A stretch of DNA of 64,000 nt, taken from NCBI GenBank assembly GCA_037962975.1, contig CM075669.1, positions 193,200,501 to 193,264,500 on the forward strand. Reading direction: 5' to 3'. Below are positions 24,173 through 35,420 of the stretch, piece by piece (the first letter of the stretch is position 1; each line of letters opens with the position of its first letter). Position numbers and translations under genes: made by a program. Under the pieces are notes generated by a model that saw only the letters and a program-made list of their open reading frames with translations, searched no databases and was not told the DNA's origin. The DNA is from Clitoria ternatea. Lineage: Eukaryota; Streptophyta; Magnoliopsida; Fabales; Fabaceae.

Positions 24173-24313
24173 ATGGTGCAATATAACTTTAAGAAGATCA
24201 TTGTGGTGCCAAATGGGAAGGATTTTGTTGACTTCATCCTCTCTCGCACCCAGCGCTGGACGCCTACAGTTGTGCACAAAGGATATTCAATTTCGAGACT
24301 TCGCCAATTTTAT
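24173..24313 (+). pseudogene. Captured NOG1-type nucleolar GTPase N-terminus
   Basis: The plus strand encodes 47 residues beginning MVQYNFKKIIVVPNGKDFVD, then ILSRTQRWTPTVVHKGYSIS and RLRQFY. This is the very conserved N-terminus of nucleolar GTP-binding protein 1, a GTPase needed for 60S ribosome assembly. The match ends exactly after RQFY, where a sequence unrelated to NOG1 begins. The segment holds none of the GTPase motifs, so it cannot function as a GTPase. An AG-ending pyrimidine tract just upstream (near 24155) may be a captured splice acceptor. It lies in the CACTA element between the F-box and deacetylase pieces, in the same orientation. Confidence 0.8.
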
Positions 24314-24530
24314 TGCAAACATGACTCAGATAAACTGTGTGGCTATTATTCTGGTTGCTGTATATTTTCTTTTGAGGTTTCTGTTTGGCCCTGATATGTT
24401 TGGTCTTACTGAAATTTGAGTCTTTTAACCATTGTATTTCATGAATTATGAATTAAGAATTATATGAGGACTGCTGGCTAATGTATTTGAATTATGATAA
24501 GTGGTCATAAGTCAAATTTCATCTTTTCAG

Positions 24531-24639
24531 GTTGGTGGTGTGGGTGTAGAAGGGTACTGTATGAATATTCCATGGAGTCGAGGAGGAGTTGGCAACAATG
24601 ATTACAGATTTGCATTTCAGCATGTTGTCCTTCCTATAG
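24531..24639 (+). pseudogene. Captured histone deacetylase exon
   Basis: One exon-like block bounded by TTTTCAG before it and GTTAGC after it, as for a real intron-exon-intron arrangement. It encodes VGGVGVEGYCMNIPWSRGGV, then GNNDYRFAFQHVVLPI. The order N-I/V-PW, GD/N-DY, F-HVVLPI is that of class II-type plant histone deacetylases (HDA5/HDA15/HDA18 group); the exact member cannot be told. The zinc-binding and catalytic residues lie outside this exon, so no activity is possible. It is carried in the CACTA element with the same orientation as the NOG1 and F-box pieces. Confidence 0.75.
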
Positions 24640-26536
24640 GTTAGCAACTTAGCATGTACTGTGGCCTACTAATTTTTTTTATTTGATTTTTGAGAATCTG
24701 TAGATTAGTATATATTGTGCCTCTTAGGAAGAAACTGAACAAATGAAAAATTAAATCAATGATTAGTTTTCCTCCTTATATGAGCTTGGTCATGTCAATA
24801 TAATAGTTAATCTGGGAAGCATGATATCAACATTAAACTGCTTGTCAAAAGATGATTCATTATATGCAATCAATTAAATGCTTTTTTGGGTGATTGATCT
24901 AATCTGCCTGATCTGTTGCCCTTGGAGATTGGTTGTTTGGCAACTGACAAGAATTTCAAGATTACTAATGAACAAAATTGAAAATAGTAATTGATTTGTT
25001 TGTTGTGTCCTATGATGCATAAATATACCATAGAAACATTAAACAGTTATTGTTCTTAATGCTATATTGTTTTGTTTTAGTTTTGTAATCTCATTTTAAA
25101 AGGCACAAAAAGTATTCCTAGCTTTTTAAAGTGATGCTGCTTAGGAACCTAGCATATGCTTTTATCATGGCAATTTAAAGCAAAAAGAACAGAATTAATA
25201 AAATCCCACCACCAGAACAGGGGAGAATACAGAGGCCCGAATATAGGATTTATCTTACTCGTTAACCAGATTTTTAATCACATATATATATGACCTTTGC
25301 TTGATGAAAAAAGGGTGTTAAAGTGAAAGTGCAAAATAGATAATCAATAGAATTAGAATACTTCATCCCGAAAATTTCCCTTTAATTTCTGAAATGAATA
25401 GAAGCATAGAGACTAGTAATTCTAGAAGTATAGAATTAGACAAAACTTTCAGGAAAAGTTGATCTAATTTGGTTTGAGAATATATTCATTATTTATTTAT
25501 TTTTAATATTAATATTTTGATTTTTTTATTTTTAAAATTTATACAAGAAACAATGAAAATAAACTTTTAAAAATAAGAAACAAAATAAAAATAAGATACA
25601 ATCTTAAAATTAAATGTAAAAAAGAAAATATCATAGCCGAATAGTCTATTTATAAATCATAGTTATTCAAGAAAATTGTAAAAGTAAAAGCAAAATAAAA
25701 TTCTGATTTTCAAAAAAATAAAAATAAATTCCGATTACAACTTGGTAAAAGGGCTGAATTTGGATCAAAACAACATTGAATGAAAATTTTATGACGAAGA
25801 AAAAAACTCCAACCCCTTATTAAAAGATTAAAAGGCGGCTACGAAATAACAGTATCTATTCTTCATGGTAACACGAGATCAATAGGGATAATTAGCCTCC
25901 ATGTGAATTAGAAAAATGCTTTTTTATTATTTTTAATTATAAATTGTTATTTTGATTTTTGTTTTTATTTCTTTAGTATAAAATTTTAAAAATAAAAACA
26001 AGATAACCATCCAGATATGAGTTTAATAGTAAGTGAAAAGGAAACTGGCATTTGAAGCTATTAAGGCTGATGCCTGTGGTTCTGTTTCCGTTTCAGTGAG
26101 AAATTCAATGATAAGATTGAAAGGGTAAAGGAGGCAGTGAAATGAATAGGAATTGATGTGGGACTGGGTGAATTAGTTTTATCTATTTGTTGTTTCACAT
26201 AATATAGCTTTTATCAGGCATTTTTAAATGAACTTGAATGGAAGATAAAAGATATAATAGGTTTTAGCTGTCATTTTTAAATGAAATTGAATGAAAGATA
26301 AAAGAAACCAGTTATAATTATTAGTAGTTATATGTTAAGTGGTAAAGACAAGAGCTTAATTAACTTCCCTTCTCTTTAATTTGTAGACACTAATAAACAA
26401 AATTTATACTAGATTGAAGTGTCATATCTTTGAGCTATGTCTAAACTAAGTTATATATATCTAAACTATTATCTGTTTGGGTGTGATATTTTTTCCCTAT
26501 ACATGTATGTATTAATTTGGTGCTATTTTTTTATAG
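24640..26536 (+). other. CACTA interior, mostly AT-rich
   Basis: No gene recognised. AT-rich with short frames only. Around 26096-26145 a TTTCAG followed by a lysine/glutamate-rich short frame could be another captured exon, but I cannot identify it. Confidence 0.4.
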
Positions 26537-26868
26537 TGTGTAATACAACCACTAGACTACATGCAATGTGGATTTTATGTAATGAAAAATATGTTGGATA
26601 TTATTTTGACAAACATTCTTGATTCATGGGACAAGGTAATTTTTCAACTATGCCTTAATTTCAACAAGGGAAGCATATTGAGTGTGTGTATGTTGTGATT
26701 AATTGTGTGTATTTTTTCAATTGTTGTTTTGTGCTTATTAAATGTCCTTACTGCCAATATTCTTATTAAATGTTACAGAGATTCAATCCAGAACCATTAT
26801 ACGATGATGACATTAAAGATGTTCAGAAGCGTTGGGCAAAATATTTATTTGATATTGCAAAAGTCTAG
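26537..26868 (+). pseudogene. Ulp1/C48-type cysteine protease C-terminus
   Basis: Two exon-like blocks, 26537-26635 and 26779-26868, separated by a GT-AG intron of 143 bp. The first encodes 33 residues including QPLDYMQCGFYVMKNMLDII, the catalytic-cysteine region of Ulp1-type (C48) SUMO proteases: Q, then C-G-x-YVM. The second encodes RFNPEPLYDDD, then VQKRWAKYLFDIAKV and a stop. Proteases of this family are common passengers of plant DNA transposons. The catalytic cysteine is present but the histidine and aspartate region upstream is not visible, so this is a tail only. It lies near the right end of the CACTA element. Confidence 0.75.
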
Positions 26869-27139
26869 TTTAAATTTATGGATTGTTTAAATTGTAGATT
26901 TTTTTTTCTTATAGATTATAGGTTAAATATATATCATAAAATTATAGATGTTTTTATGGATCGTAAAATATTATATGTTTGGTCATTATAATGTTATTGG
27001 TTAATTTGAAATTGGTCATTGAAATTTGAGATCGTTGTAATTAAATATTAGTCAATGTAATTTGATAGTGGTAATTAATTTAAAACAGGTTGGAAAAGCA
27101 AAGAAAAAAAAGGAAAGCAGGAAAAAATTGAAAAAAATA

Positions 27140-27571
27140 AAAACAATGTTTTTACACCGGATGTATGAAAAAGATAGGTATAAAAGACTCTTTTTTACCG
27201 GATATTACGAAAATAATAGGTATGAAAGACCTTTTATTACACCTGATAATGCAAAAAAAGGTATAAAAAGACCCTTTTTACACCGGATGTTGCAAAAAAA
27301 TAGGTATAAAAGACTATTTTTACACCAGACATTATGAAGAAAATAGGTATAAAAAAACTTTTTTACACCGGATATTACAAAAAATAGGTGTAAAAGGATT
27401 TTTTACACCGAGTATTAGATTCATAAATGGTGTAAAAAACTTTTTTACACCGGGTTTGTTTAGAAGAACCGGTTTAAAATATATTTTTTACACCTGCTGG
27501 ATCTACACCGGCAAAAAACCGGTGTAAAAAGTAAAAAATAATCGGTGTAAAAAGCCTTTTTTGCACTAGTG
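27140..27571 (+). repeat. CACTA right subterminal and terminal repeats
   Basis: About ten spaced copies of TTTTTACACCGGATATTA / AATAGGTGTAAAAGA-type words, closing with the terminal inverted repeat ending CACTAGTG. The word density is higher than at the left end. Confidence 0.8.
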
Positions 27572-27654
27572 TATAAGAGAAGATAAGAGTGGGATTGGAT
27601 CAGAATGGGATGCCTAGAAGTGTTGGAAATGGCCCTATTTATAGGGCTGAGGAA

Positions 27655-27955
27655 GGGTCCTGACGCTACGCGCCAACCTGACGTGTAGCGTCAGGTTCCT
27701 GACTCAACCTCCATTAAACGCAGCTTGAAGTGGCCACTATGGAATTATTTTATTCAATCATGCAGTGCTATATGGACCTATCTCCCAATTCGGCTTGTCC
27801 ATTTGTACAGAGTGGAGTGGCCACTAATAGGTCACTGGCTGAGTGCTTGTCCAAGCTGGCTGTGGAGTCAACGCAGCTCTGACGCTACGTGTGGATGTGA
27901 CGTGTAGCGTCAGCATCAAAAGTCTCCACGCTACGCGTGGGGTTGATGCTACGCG
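27655..27955 (-). repeat. Athila 3' LTR snap-back words
   Basis: Contains CCTGACGTGTAGCGTCAGG (27677-27695), CCACGCTACGCGTGG, and GACGTGTAGCGTC. These are self-complementary words with a 3-5 base centre. The 5' LTR counterpart is 38480-38785. Confidence 0.75.
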
Positions 27956-28156
27956 TCAGCTTTCCAGATCTTCAATTTTCTCTTTAAATTCTTCACTTTT
28001 TCACTACAAAACTAGAGAAAATTGATCAAGGGCAGATTATTTCCAACAACTTCTATTTATTGAATTTAAAACCTAATTTTCTAACAATTTAAACTAATTT
28101 TTATTATTTTTATGAAATTTTTATTAAAGATTTTATTGTAAATTTGAGAACTAACA

Positions 28157-29406
28157 AATACCCCCAACTTGAGACATTGCTCGTCCTCAAGCAAGAGAGA
28201 AAAATAAAAAATAAAAATTTGAAATCAAATTTTTAAGTTAGTCTGAGAATTTACCATAAAAAGTAATTTCACAATTTACCATTTTGAAATAATCAATTAT
28301 AGAAATCTTATGTAACAAAGGTTTATTGATAAAATTCTTTACAATATTTTATTAACAAATCAAGCATAAATTTAGGCTTACCTTACAAGTGTTTATCTTT
28401 GTGCCAAGGGTAACCTGTTTCACTCTTTCAATCATAAAATCAAACAAATTTAATTTTGATTTTCATCTAATCAATGGTTGATCATACAGAGATATTTTCA
28501 AAAATCACAAGGTCTTTTCAAGGGTTGTAATAAGGCTTGGCTACAAGAAATGATGGTTTTTCTTTGGAATTCAAAAGCTTGAAATCATAAAAGAGCAATT
28601 TTTAGCCTTTCTCTTGGCCCAAGTCTCAATTCTTTTATTGATGAAAAATAAATACCCCCAACTTGATTATTTTTACTATTTTTGACTTTTCTTTTTCATA
28701 TTTTTTATTATTGTCTTTTTCTTTGAAAAGAATCAAGTTGCTTATTTTCACTCCCCATTTTTGTAAGAACACTCAAAATATTTTTATTTTGCTCAATTGC
28801 TCTTTTAATCAATCAAATATAGGGAATGGTTAAAACTGATATAGGTTAAGGGTACCAAAGAATTTATTTTTTTAGGCTCAAAATTGGTTTTCAAAGGATA
28901 AAATAATTTTACCAAGGTAAGCTGTTTGGCCCAAGGTTTTCTTTTCACCAAAAATGTGCCTTGATCATTTTCTTGAATTCTCTGTACAACAACACAAATC
29001 AAAGATTAAAGCAAAATCAATTCGAATGAAGTTATGTCGAATAAACCCTCAAAAAGATCTCTCAGCTCACCGGGTTATCGAAATTTAGCTTGATAGTTAA
29101 TAAACTTATTGTAATTGATTTTATCAAAATTCCTAAGTTATAAAAGAATCAATAATTGATTTTACAAAATTAGTTTTATTGTGTAAAAACTTTAAGTGTA
29201 TAAATTATCTTACTTTCAAAAATTTGATTTATTTATTAAAAAGATAAAATATATTTTTATTTTTATTTTATTTTATTTTATTTTATTTTGAAGAAAATAC
29301 TCAAAAACATACCATGACAAAAATTAACGCAAAGATAAAACACACCACATAGAAATAAACTATAATATAATATCCAAAAAGTAAAAATACTAATGTAAAT
29401 AGAAAA
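28157..29406 (-). other. Athila spacer and polypurine tract next to 3' LTR
   Basis: No gene. On the minus strand, the purine run AAGTTGGGGGTATT abuts the LTR at 28157-28170 and serves as polypurine tract. The rest is AT-rich with a (TTTTA)n run at about 29253-29290. Confidence 0.75.
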
Positions 29407-29452
29407 CTAAAAATAAACTAGAATGTATGTAACAGAATTGAGATAACACCAA

Positions 29453-30724
29453 TCAGTCCTCCATCTCATCATCTTCCTCCTCATCTGCATCACCTTTTGA
29501 CTCAGCATGTGCTCCAGACGGTCCACCAGTCTCAGGGTATGTCGGCAGATCACCAGGCCAAGCCACATGGGCTGCAAACTCAGCTGGTGTAACATATGGT
29601 GCTCCCTCACCCTGAAGTCTGTACTGATAGTATGAATCATAAAGATGCATGTAAGCTCTGTGTGTGGCAGCCATCATCTACATCATATGCTGATGCTTAA
29701 GTGTCATCCTGGCAAATCCTTCTGCGACAACATCGGCAGGTGGTGGCTGAACTGGTGGTCTCCTCCTCCTCTGTCTGGGCTGAGCCTCCTGCTTTAGTGG
29801 TGGAATCTCACACTGCTGGACAAAATAATCTCTGTTTACTGAGACCTTGGGGACTCTCCCCGAAGAACCCGTAAACTCAGGTGATAGCACAGCAACTCCC
29901 TGCCTCCTTAGTAAGGCAGATATGATGAGAGGAAATGGGATAGGACGGTTCACCCTATACCCAAGGGCATAAAGGTGAATCTGCTTAGAAATCAGCTCTG
30001 CAATATCAATAATATGGCCCTGTAGAATGGAATAAAGAAGGCAGTATCGATCAACTGGGATAGAAGAAAGGTGGGTGACAGGAGTAATGTTATACAACAT
30101 GAGATGAGACCATGCCTGAGCTATAGGGGTCAGCTGGGTCTTGAGGAGGTTAGATGGAGTCCTCCCAACCTTACTCAGGTTAAAGAAGATTCCATCCTTG
30201 CTCAAGAAGTGAGCAACCTGATCTAGGAAGTATCCTAGATCACCATCCTCAGTCGCGATCTTGTTTCTGTTCTCCTTCCAGAAACAAGTATCGCTCTCGG
30301 GAGTAGGCTCCCAAGGGTTACCCAGTAGGGTACTAATAGTGTCTCGGTCATAATCAATATGCCAACCCCTCACCCAACTCGTCCTCTAATGGCCGATATT
30401 CAGAGAGTCCTGGCGAGTCCTGTAGGCGTTAACATAAAATTCCATCACTATGATAGGATCCCCTTCACTAGGTAGGGAAAACAGGGGTCCCCATCTCCTC
30501 CTTTGGATCTCATCCTGTAGCTCAGGATAGTCTCCAGCACTCAGATCCAAAACTCTTTCCCAGAAAAGTCTTTGGCCCTTAATCTAGTGGAATCGGGCCC
30601 ATTTCGCATCAGTGTGAAATCTGGTGGGATCTCTAGGTCTTAACTCTTCAGATGTGGTGTTAGTGTCTGTGGTCCTTCTTTGTCTCTTAAGAACAGTAGA
30701 AGCAATGGATTTCTTAGGTGCCAT
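29453..30724 (-). pseudogene. Athila env-like frame (plant transposon protein domain)
   Basis: A frame downstream of pol, from ATG at 30724 (MAPKKSIASTVLKRQ) to a stop at 29453, about 423 residues. It is interrupted only by three in-frame TAG codons at 30584-30586, 30386-30388 and 29678-29680. The conserved core is WARFH, then IIVMEFYVNAYRT, then WVRGWHIDYDRDTISTLLG, the pattern of the putative plant transposon protein domain that occupies the env-like position in Athila and Calypso elements. The C-terminus has an arginine-rich segment (RQRRRR) and an acidic tail (DADEEEDDEMED). Its role is unknown; I see no convincing signal peptide or membrane segment. The rest of the frame is uninterrupted, so the loss is recent or the three stops have one cause. 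Confidence 0.75.
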
Positions 30725-31876
30725 CTGCAAAAAAAAAATTTTAAAATCAAATGCACATTATAATATTGAAAAACATATCAAACATTTAACAATTATTTTT
30801 GGTTTATATATTTTATACAAAACATTCACAATAATAAAATATTTACAAAAAATTTTAAACATACATGTTTTTAGATTTTCTAAAAAAAACAATTTTATTA
30901 AATATTTACACAAAATGCAAAATTCACACAAAATCCATAACAAGATAAAAACAACATACTTTTGAATTTTTGTAATGCATATTTTTGGATTTTTACAATT
31001 TATCACAAAAATCAACATGCATAAATTTCACAAACATGCAAAATCATACAACATGTATATTTACAAAATTATGCAAATTTATTTTTTTTTATTTTCATGC
31101 AAGAAAGTATAACAAATATACAAGTCTAGAAAATTTATTAATTTAAAAGAAAAATAGACAAACAACAAATAGAAGCATACTAGACAGATTTTATTAAAAA
31201 CAGAAAACAAATAAAAGAAAATAAAATACAAAAATTAAAAAAAATCAGGAACAGAGACTGATGCTACGCGTGGGTGGGACGCTACGCGTCAGCTCTATTC
31301 TTCCCACGCTACGCGTCAGTGGGACGCTACGCGTGAGGTGCGCAATTTCAAACACAGAAACAGGGGTTACGCAACAACAATACCTCTAAACCACATTCAA
31401 TCCATTAATTTCCTTACTCTAACAGCAATCAATTCCCAATGGTTCTCTAATCCTAATCCTAACCACATGCATTCTAAAAATCGAAATTAAAATTAAACTA
31501 AAGGGAAAGGATTTAGAGAGCTTACTTGGAATCCTTTGAGTGATTGAGAAATCAAAGAGGATTGAAGGGTTGAGAGAAAAAGAGGGTTTGAAAATTAGGT
31601 TTTCGAAAATTAAAGTGAGGCAGATAGGGAATTTTAGGTTTTAAAACCTAAGATTGGGCCTCTCTGGTTCAGTTTTAAAAACTGAACGTGGGCCCTGACG
31701 CTACGTGTGGGTGGGACGCTATGTGTCAGGTTGAAATTTTAACCTCCACGCTGAGCGTCAGTGGGACGCTACGCGTGGGAGTTTTTTTATATATATAAGT
31801 TAAAAATAAAGAGAAAATAATGGGTTACCTCCTATTGAGCGCTTGATTTACAGTCTCTAGCTAGACATCCTGCACA
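30725..31876 (-). other. Athila spacer between integrase and env-like frame
   Basis: No gene. AT-rich, with two GC-rich clusters at 31260-31340 and 31690-31775 made of CCACGCTACGCGTCAG / GACGCTACGCGTGG words, the same words as in the LTRs. A small plus-strand frame at 30624-30965 runs across the env-like frame and this AT-rich spacer and is not credible. Confidence 0.7.
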
Positions 31877-33103
31877 TCACAAATCAGTTAAATAACAAAT
31901 GGTAGTGAGTCTGTTGATCTCACCACCCAGATATGGTTTCAATCTCTGTCCATTAACCATCCAACTTCTTTTGGAAGTTGGATCTTCAATCTCAACTGCT
32001 CCATAAGATTTAACTTCCTTGATTACAAAAGGACCTGACCATTTAGATTTCAATTTACTAGGAAATAGTCTTAATCTTGAATTAAACAATAAAACTTGTT
32101 GACCTGGTATAAAATGTCTATTTTTAATTTTCTTATCATGGTAGGCTTTCACCTTGTTTTTATAACTTCTAGATGTCTCATAAGCATTGTTTCTTATTTC
32201 TTCCAATTCAAATAACTGCAACTTTCTTTTGTCAGCTGCTGCATTTGGATCAAAGTTGAGAAATTTTAAAGCCCAATATGCTTTATGTTCCATCTCTACT
32301 GGAAGATGACAAGCTTTTCCATAGACTATTTGAAAAGGAGAAAGGTCAATTGGAGTTTTAAATGCAGTTCTGTATGCCTAGAGTGTATCATCAAGCTTTT
32401 ATGACCAATCTTTTCTGGAGGAAGACACAGTCTTTTCCAAAATCCTTTTCACTTCTCGATTTGAAATCTCAGCCTGTCCATTGGTTTGTGGATGATATGT
32501 TGTGGCCACTTTATGTCTCACTCCATAATGTTGTAACACTTTCTGAAGAACTTTGTTACAAAAATGTGATCCTCCATCACTGATTAAAGTTCTTGGTGTT
32601 CCAAACCTATAGAAAATATTTTTCTTCAAGAAATTCACTACAGTTTTGGTGTCAGTATTAGGTGAAGCAATTGCTTCTACCCACTTTGAAACATAATAAA
32701 CTGCCAAAAGAATGTATTGATTGAATTGAGAATAAGGAAAAGGTCCCATGAAATCAATACCCCAACAATCAAATACCTCAACCTCCTGAATCTTTGTGAG
32801 AGGCATTTCTTGTCTTTTATTAACATTACCTGTTCTTTGAAAGTTATCACAAGCTTGAACAAATGAGTGAGAATCTTTAAAAATAGAGGGCCAATATAAA
32901 CCTGATTGCAAAATTTTTGCAGCAGTTCTTTCTCCATTAAAGTGTCCTCCATAAGGGGACTTAAGACAATGCCACAACACATCTTTCTTTTCCCAGTCGG
33001 GTACATAATGACATAACAAATTATCCACACTAATTTTAAATAGATGAGGGTCATCCCAAACAAAGTATTTTGAATCTTTGAAAAAAAATTTCTTTGTTGC
33101 CAA
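31877..33103 (-). pseudogene. Athila integrase
   Basis: Minus-strand integrase of the Athila polyprotein. The zinc-binding region includes CHCLKSPYGGHFNGERT and CDNFQRTGN; the last should be C-x2-C but the second cysteine reads F. Catalytic residues are visible: D in WGIDFMGPFP, D in LISDGGSHF and E in NGQAEISNREVK. The C-terminal part at 31877-32293 includes GQQVLLFNSRLRLFP and a WSGPF module. Two in-frame stops separate the halves near 32360-32400, and a frameshift separates it from the upstream RNase H part. Confidence 0.82.
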
Positions 33104-34122
33104 GTTAGATCATTTGGAAGAATTCCTGCTGCTTTAAAATTGGTCATATCAGCAAACCATGGCCTTTTTGTTATTTCAAAAAGTTTTTCATCAGGAAATT
33201 CTTCCAAGATGTCTTTTTCTTTGGCAGTGACCTCATCATTCATTAATCTGGAAAGATGGTCAGCGACCATATTTTCACTACTCTTTTTATCTTTGATTTC
33301 AAGATCATATTCTTGAAGGAGTAAAATCCATCAGATTAACCGAGGTTTAGAATCAGTTTTGGTCAAAAGATACTTGATTGTAGCATGATCAGTGAAAATA
33401 ATTATTTTTGATCCAATCAAGTATGATCTAAATTTTTCCAAGGCATACACTATAGCTATTAATTCTTTTTCAGTAGTTGCATAATTTATTTGATTTTCAT
33501 TTAAAAGTTTACTAGCGTGTATAACCCTAAAAACTTTTTCATATCTTTGACCTAAAACTGCTCCTACAGCATAATCACTTGCATCACACATAAGTTCAAA
33601 GGGTAAATTCCAATTAGGAGCAATAATTACAAGGGCAGAAACCAATTTTTCTTTCAAGGAATTAAAAGCTTTAAGACATGCTTCATCAAACTTGAATTCA
33701 ACATCTTTATTTAGAAGATTTGTTAAAGGTTTAGCAATTTTTGAAAAATCTTGAATAAATCTTCTATAGAATCCAGCATGTCCTAAAAAACTTCTAATAC
33801 CTTTCACATTCACAAGGGGTGGGAGTTTAGAGATTATCTCTATTTTGGCTTGGTCAACTTCAATACCTTTAGAGGAAATTTTGTGACCAAGTACAATTCC
33901 TTCTTTCACCATAAAGTGACATTTCTCACAATTGAGCACCAAATTTGTTTCAATACACTGCTTCAGTACGGTGTCCAGATTGGTTAGACATGTTTCAAAT
34001 GAATTCCTAAAGACTGAAAAATCATCCATGAATATCTCAATGCTCTTTTCAATTAGATCTGCAAAAATAGCAAACATGCATCTTTGAAAAGTAGCAGGTG
34101 CATTACACAATCCAAATGACAT
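33104..34122 (-). pseudogene. Athila RT C-terminal half and RNase H
   Basis: Minus-strand reverse transcriptase core and RNase H: MSFGLCNAPATFQRCM, the catalytic FMDDFSVF (the FxDD form), HAGFYRRFIQDFSKIA, then RNase H with LMCDASDYAVGAVLGQ and IFTDHATIKYLL. A nonsense codon follows KPRLI near 33331, after which WILLLQEYDLEIKDKK and MVADHLSRL continue in frame. A frameshift near 33110-33160 leads into the integrase. Confidence 0.85.
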
Positions 34123-35420
34123 TTTCTTATATGCAAATATACCAAATGGACATGTAAAAGCAGTCTTTTCCTAATCAAGAGGGTCAACAACAATTTGGTT
34201 GTATCCAGAATATCCATCAAGAAAATAATAGTAAGCTTGTCTGGACAATCTTTCAAGCATTTGATCCATAAAAGGAAGTGGAAAATGATCTTTTCTTATT
34301 GCTTGATTTAGTTTTCTATAATCAATACACATTCTCCAACTAGTGACAGTTCTTATTGGGATTAATTCATTTTTATCATTGACGATTACTGTCATACCAC
34401 CCTTTTTTGGAACAACTTGTACCGGACTTACCCATGCACTATCAGAAATGGGATAGATAATACCTGCTTTCAGCAATTTCAAAACCTCCTTCTTAGTTAC
34501 CTCTTTCATGGTTGGATTAAGGCGTCTTTGGGGTTGAGCAACAGGTTTAAAATTATCTTCCAGTAAAATCTTATGCATGCAATATGATGGGCTTATACCT
34601 TTTAGATCTTCAAGTGTCCATCCAATTGCTTCTTGATTCCTTTTTAAGACTTCAACTAGTTTTTCTTCTTCTGTTTCACTTAACAAATTACTAATAATCA
34701 CTGGTTTTAAATTACCTTCTTTCAAAAAGATATACTTTAAGTTGGAAGGTAGCACTTTCAATTCAGGCCTCTTGATTTCTTCAATAGGTACTTCTTGAAT
34801 TTCTTCAATTTCTCTTGATTTAGGGAAAATTTCTTTCCCTTGATCAAGATCTTCAAGATATTTGTCTACCTGTTTTTCTTCTTCTTCACTCAAAAATTCC
34901 ATAGAGTTAGTTAATAATTTATTTAAAGGATCAGAGTTCGACACACCTGTAGATATAGAGAAGCAGACCTTGTCGAGAACATCCACCTTAAAACAATCTT
35001 GTTTTGGATTGGGATGTTTCATGGCTTTGAAAACATCAAAGTTTACTTCTTCATCATGAACTCTTACTGCCAGCTTTCCATTATCTACATCAATGAGTAC
35101 TCTAGCAGTCTTCATGAATGGTCTTCCCAGAATTAGGGGAACTTCAACATCTTCTTCCATGTCTAATACCGCAAAGTCAACAGGGAAGTAAAACTTGTCA
35201 ACTTTCACAAGTACATCTTCCACAATACCATAGGGTCTTTTAATTGATCTATCAGCCAGTTGCAGAGTCATCTTTGTTCTTTAAGGATCAAGGTCACCAA
35301 TTCGCTTCATCATACTTAGAGGCATTAGATTAATGCTAGCCCCTAAGTCTAACAAGGCTTTTCCAATGTTCATCCCTTTAATGGAGACAGGAATGGTGAA
35401 ACTTCCAGGGTCTTTCGACT
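34123..35420 (-). pseudogene. Athila protease and RT N-terminal half
   Basis: Minus strand. The protease active site is seen as LDLGASINLMPLS near 35325-35365, followed by a stop near 35278 and then MTLQLADRSIKRPYGIVEDV and LILGRPFMKTA. Then a variable linker rich in glutamate, then RT: WVSPVQVVPKKGG, WRMCIDYRKLNQAIRKDHFP, YYYFLDGYSGYNQI. A TAG near 34170 breaks the frame just before EKTAFTCPFG, which continues in frame into the next segment. Confidence 0.85.

Larger units (their letters stand above)
23063..27571 (+). mobile_element. CACTA transposon carrying host gene fragments
   Basis: A 4509-bp DNA transposon. Its ends are inverted repeats: CACTAGTACAAAATAGGGCT at the left and, read inward from the right, CACTAGTGCAAAAAAGGCTT, each leading into TTTACACCGG. 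Subterminal ACACCGG/CCGGTGTAAAA words recur at 23085-23270 and 27150-27550. It lies in the Athila 3' LTR; comparison with the empty site in the 5' LTR (near 38395) shows TATAA on both sides of the insert. No transposase gene is visible, so it is probably non-autonomous. It contains pieces of at least three host-type genes and an Ulp1-type protease tail, all on the plus strand. Confidence 0.9.
22075..28156 (-). repeat. 3' LTR of Athila, containing CACTA
   Basis: Shares its whole length with 37411-38979 once 23063-27571 and one TATAA are removed. It starts TGTTAGACCCGG and ends ACTAACA on the plus strand. It contains snap-back words at 27655-27955. Confidence 0.92.

Noticed and set aside
30624..30965. 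113-residue plus-strand frame
   Set aside because: Antisense to the env-like frame and then AT-rich spacer; lysine/isoleucine composition reflects base composition.
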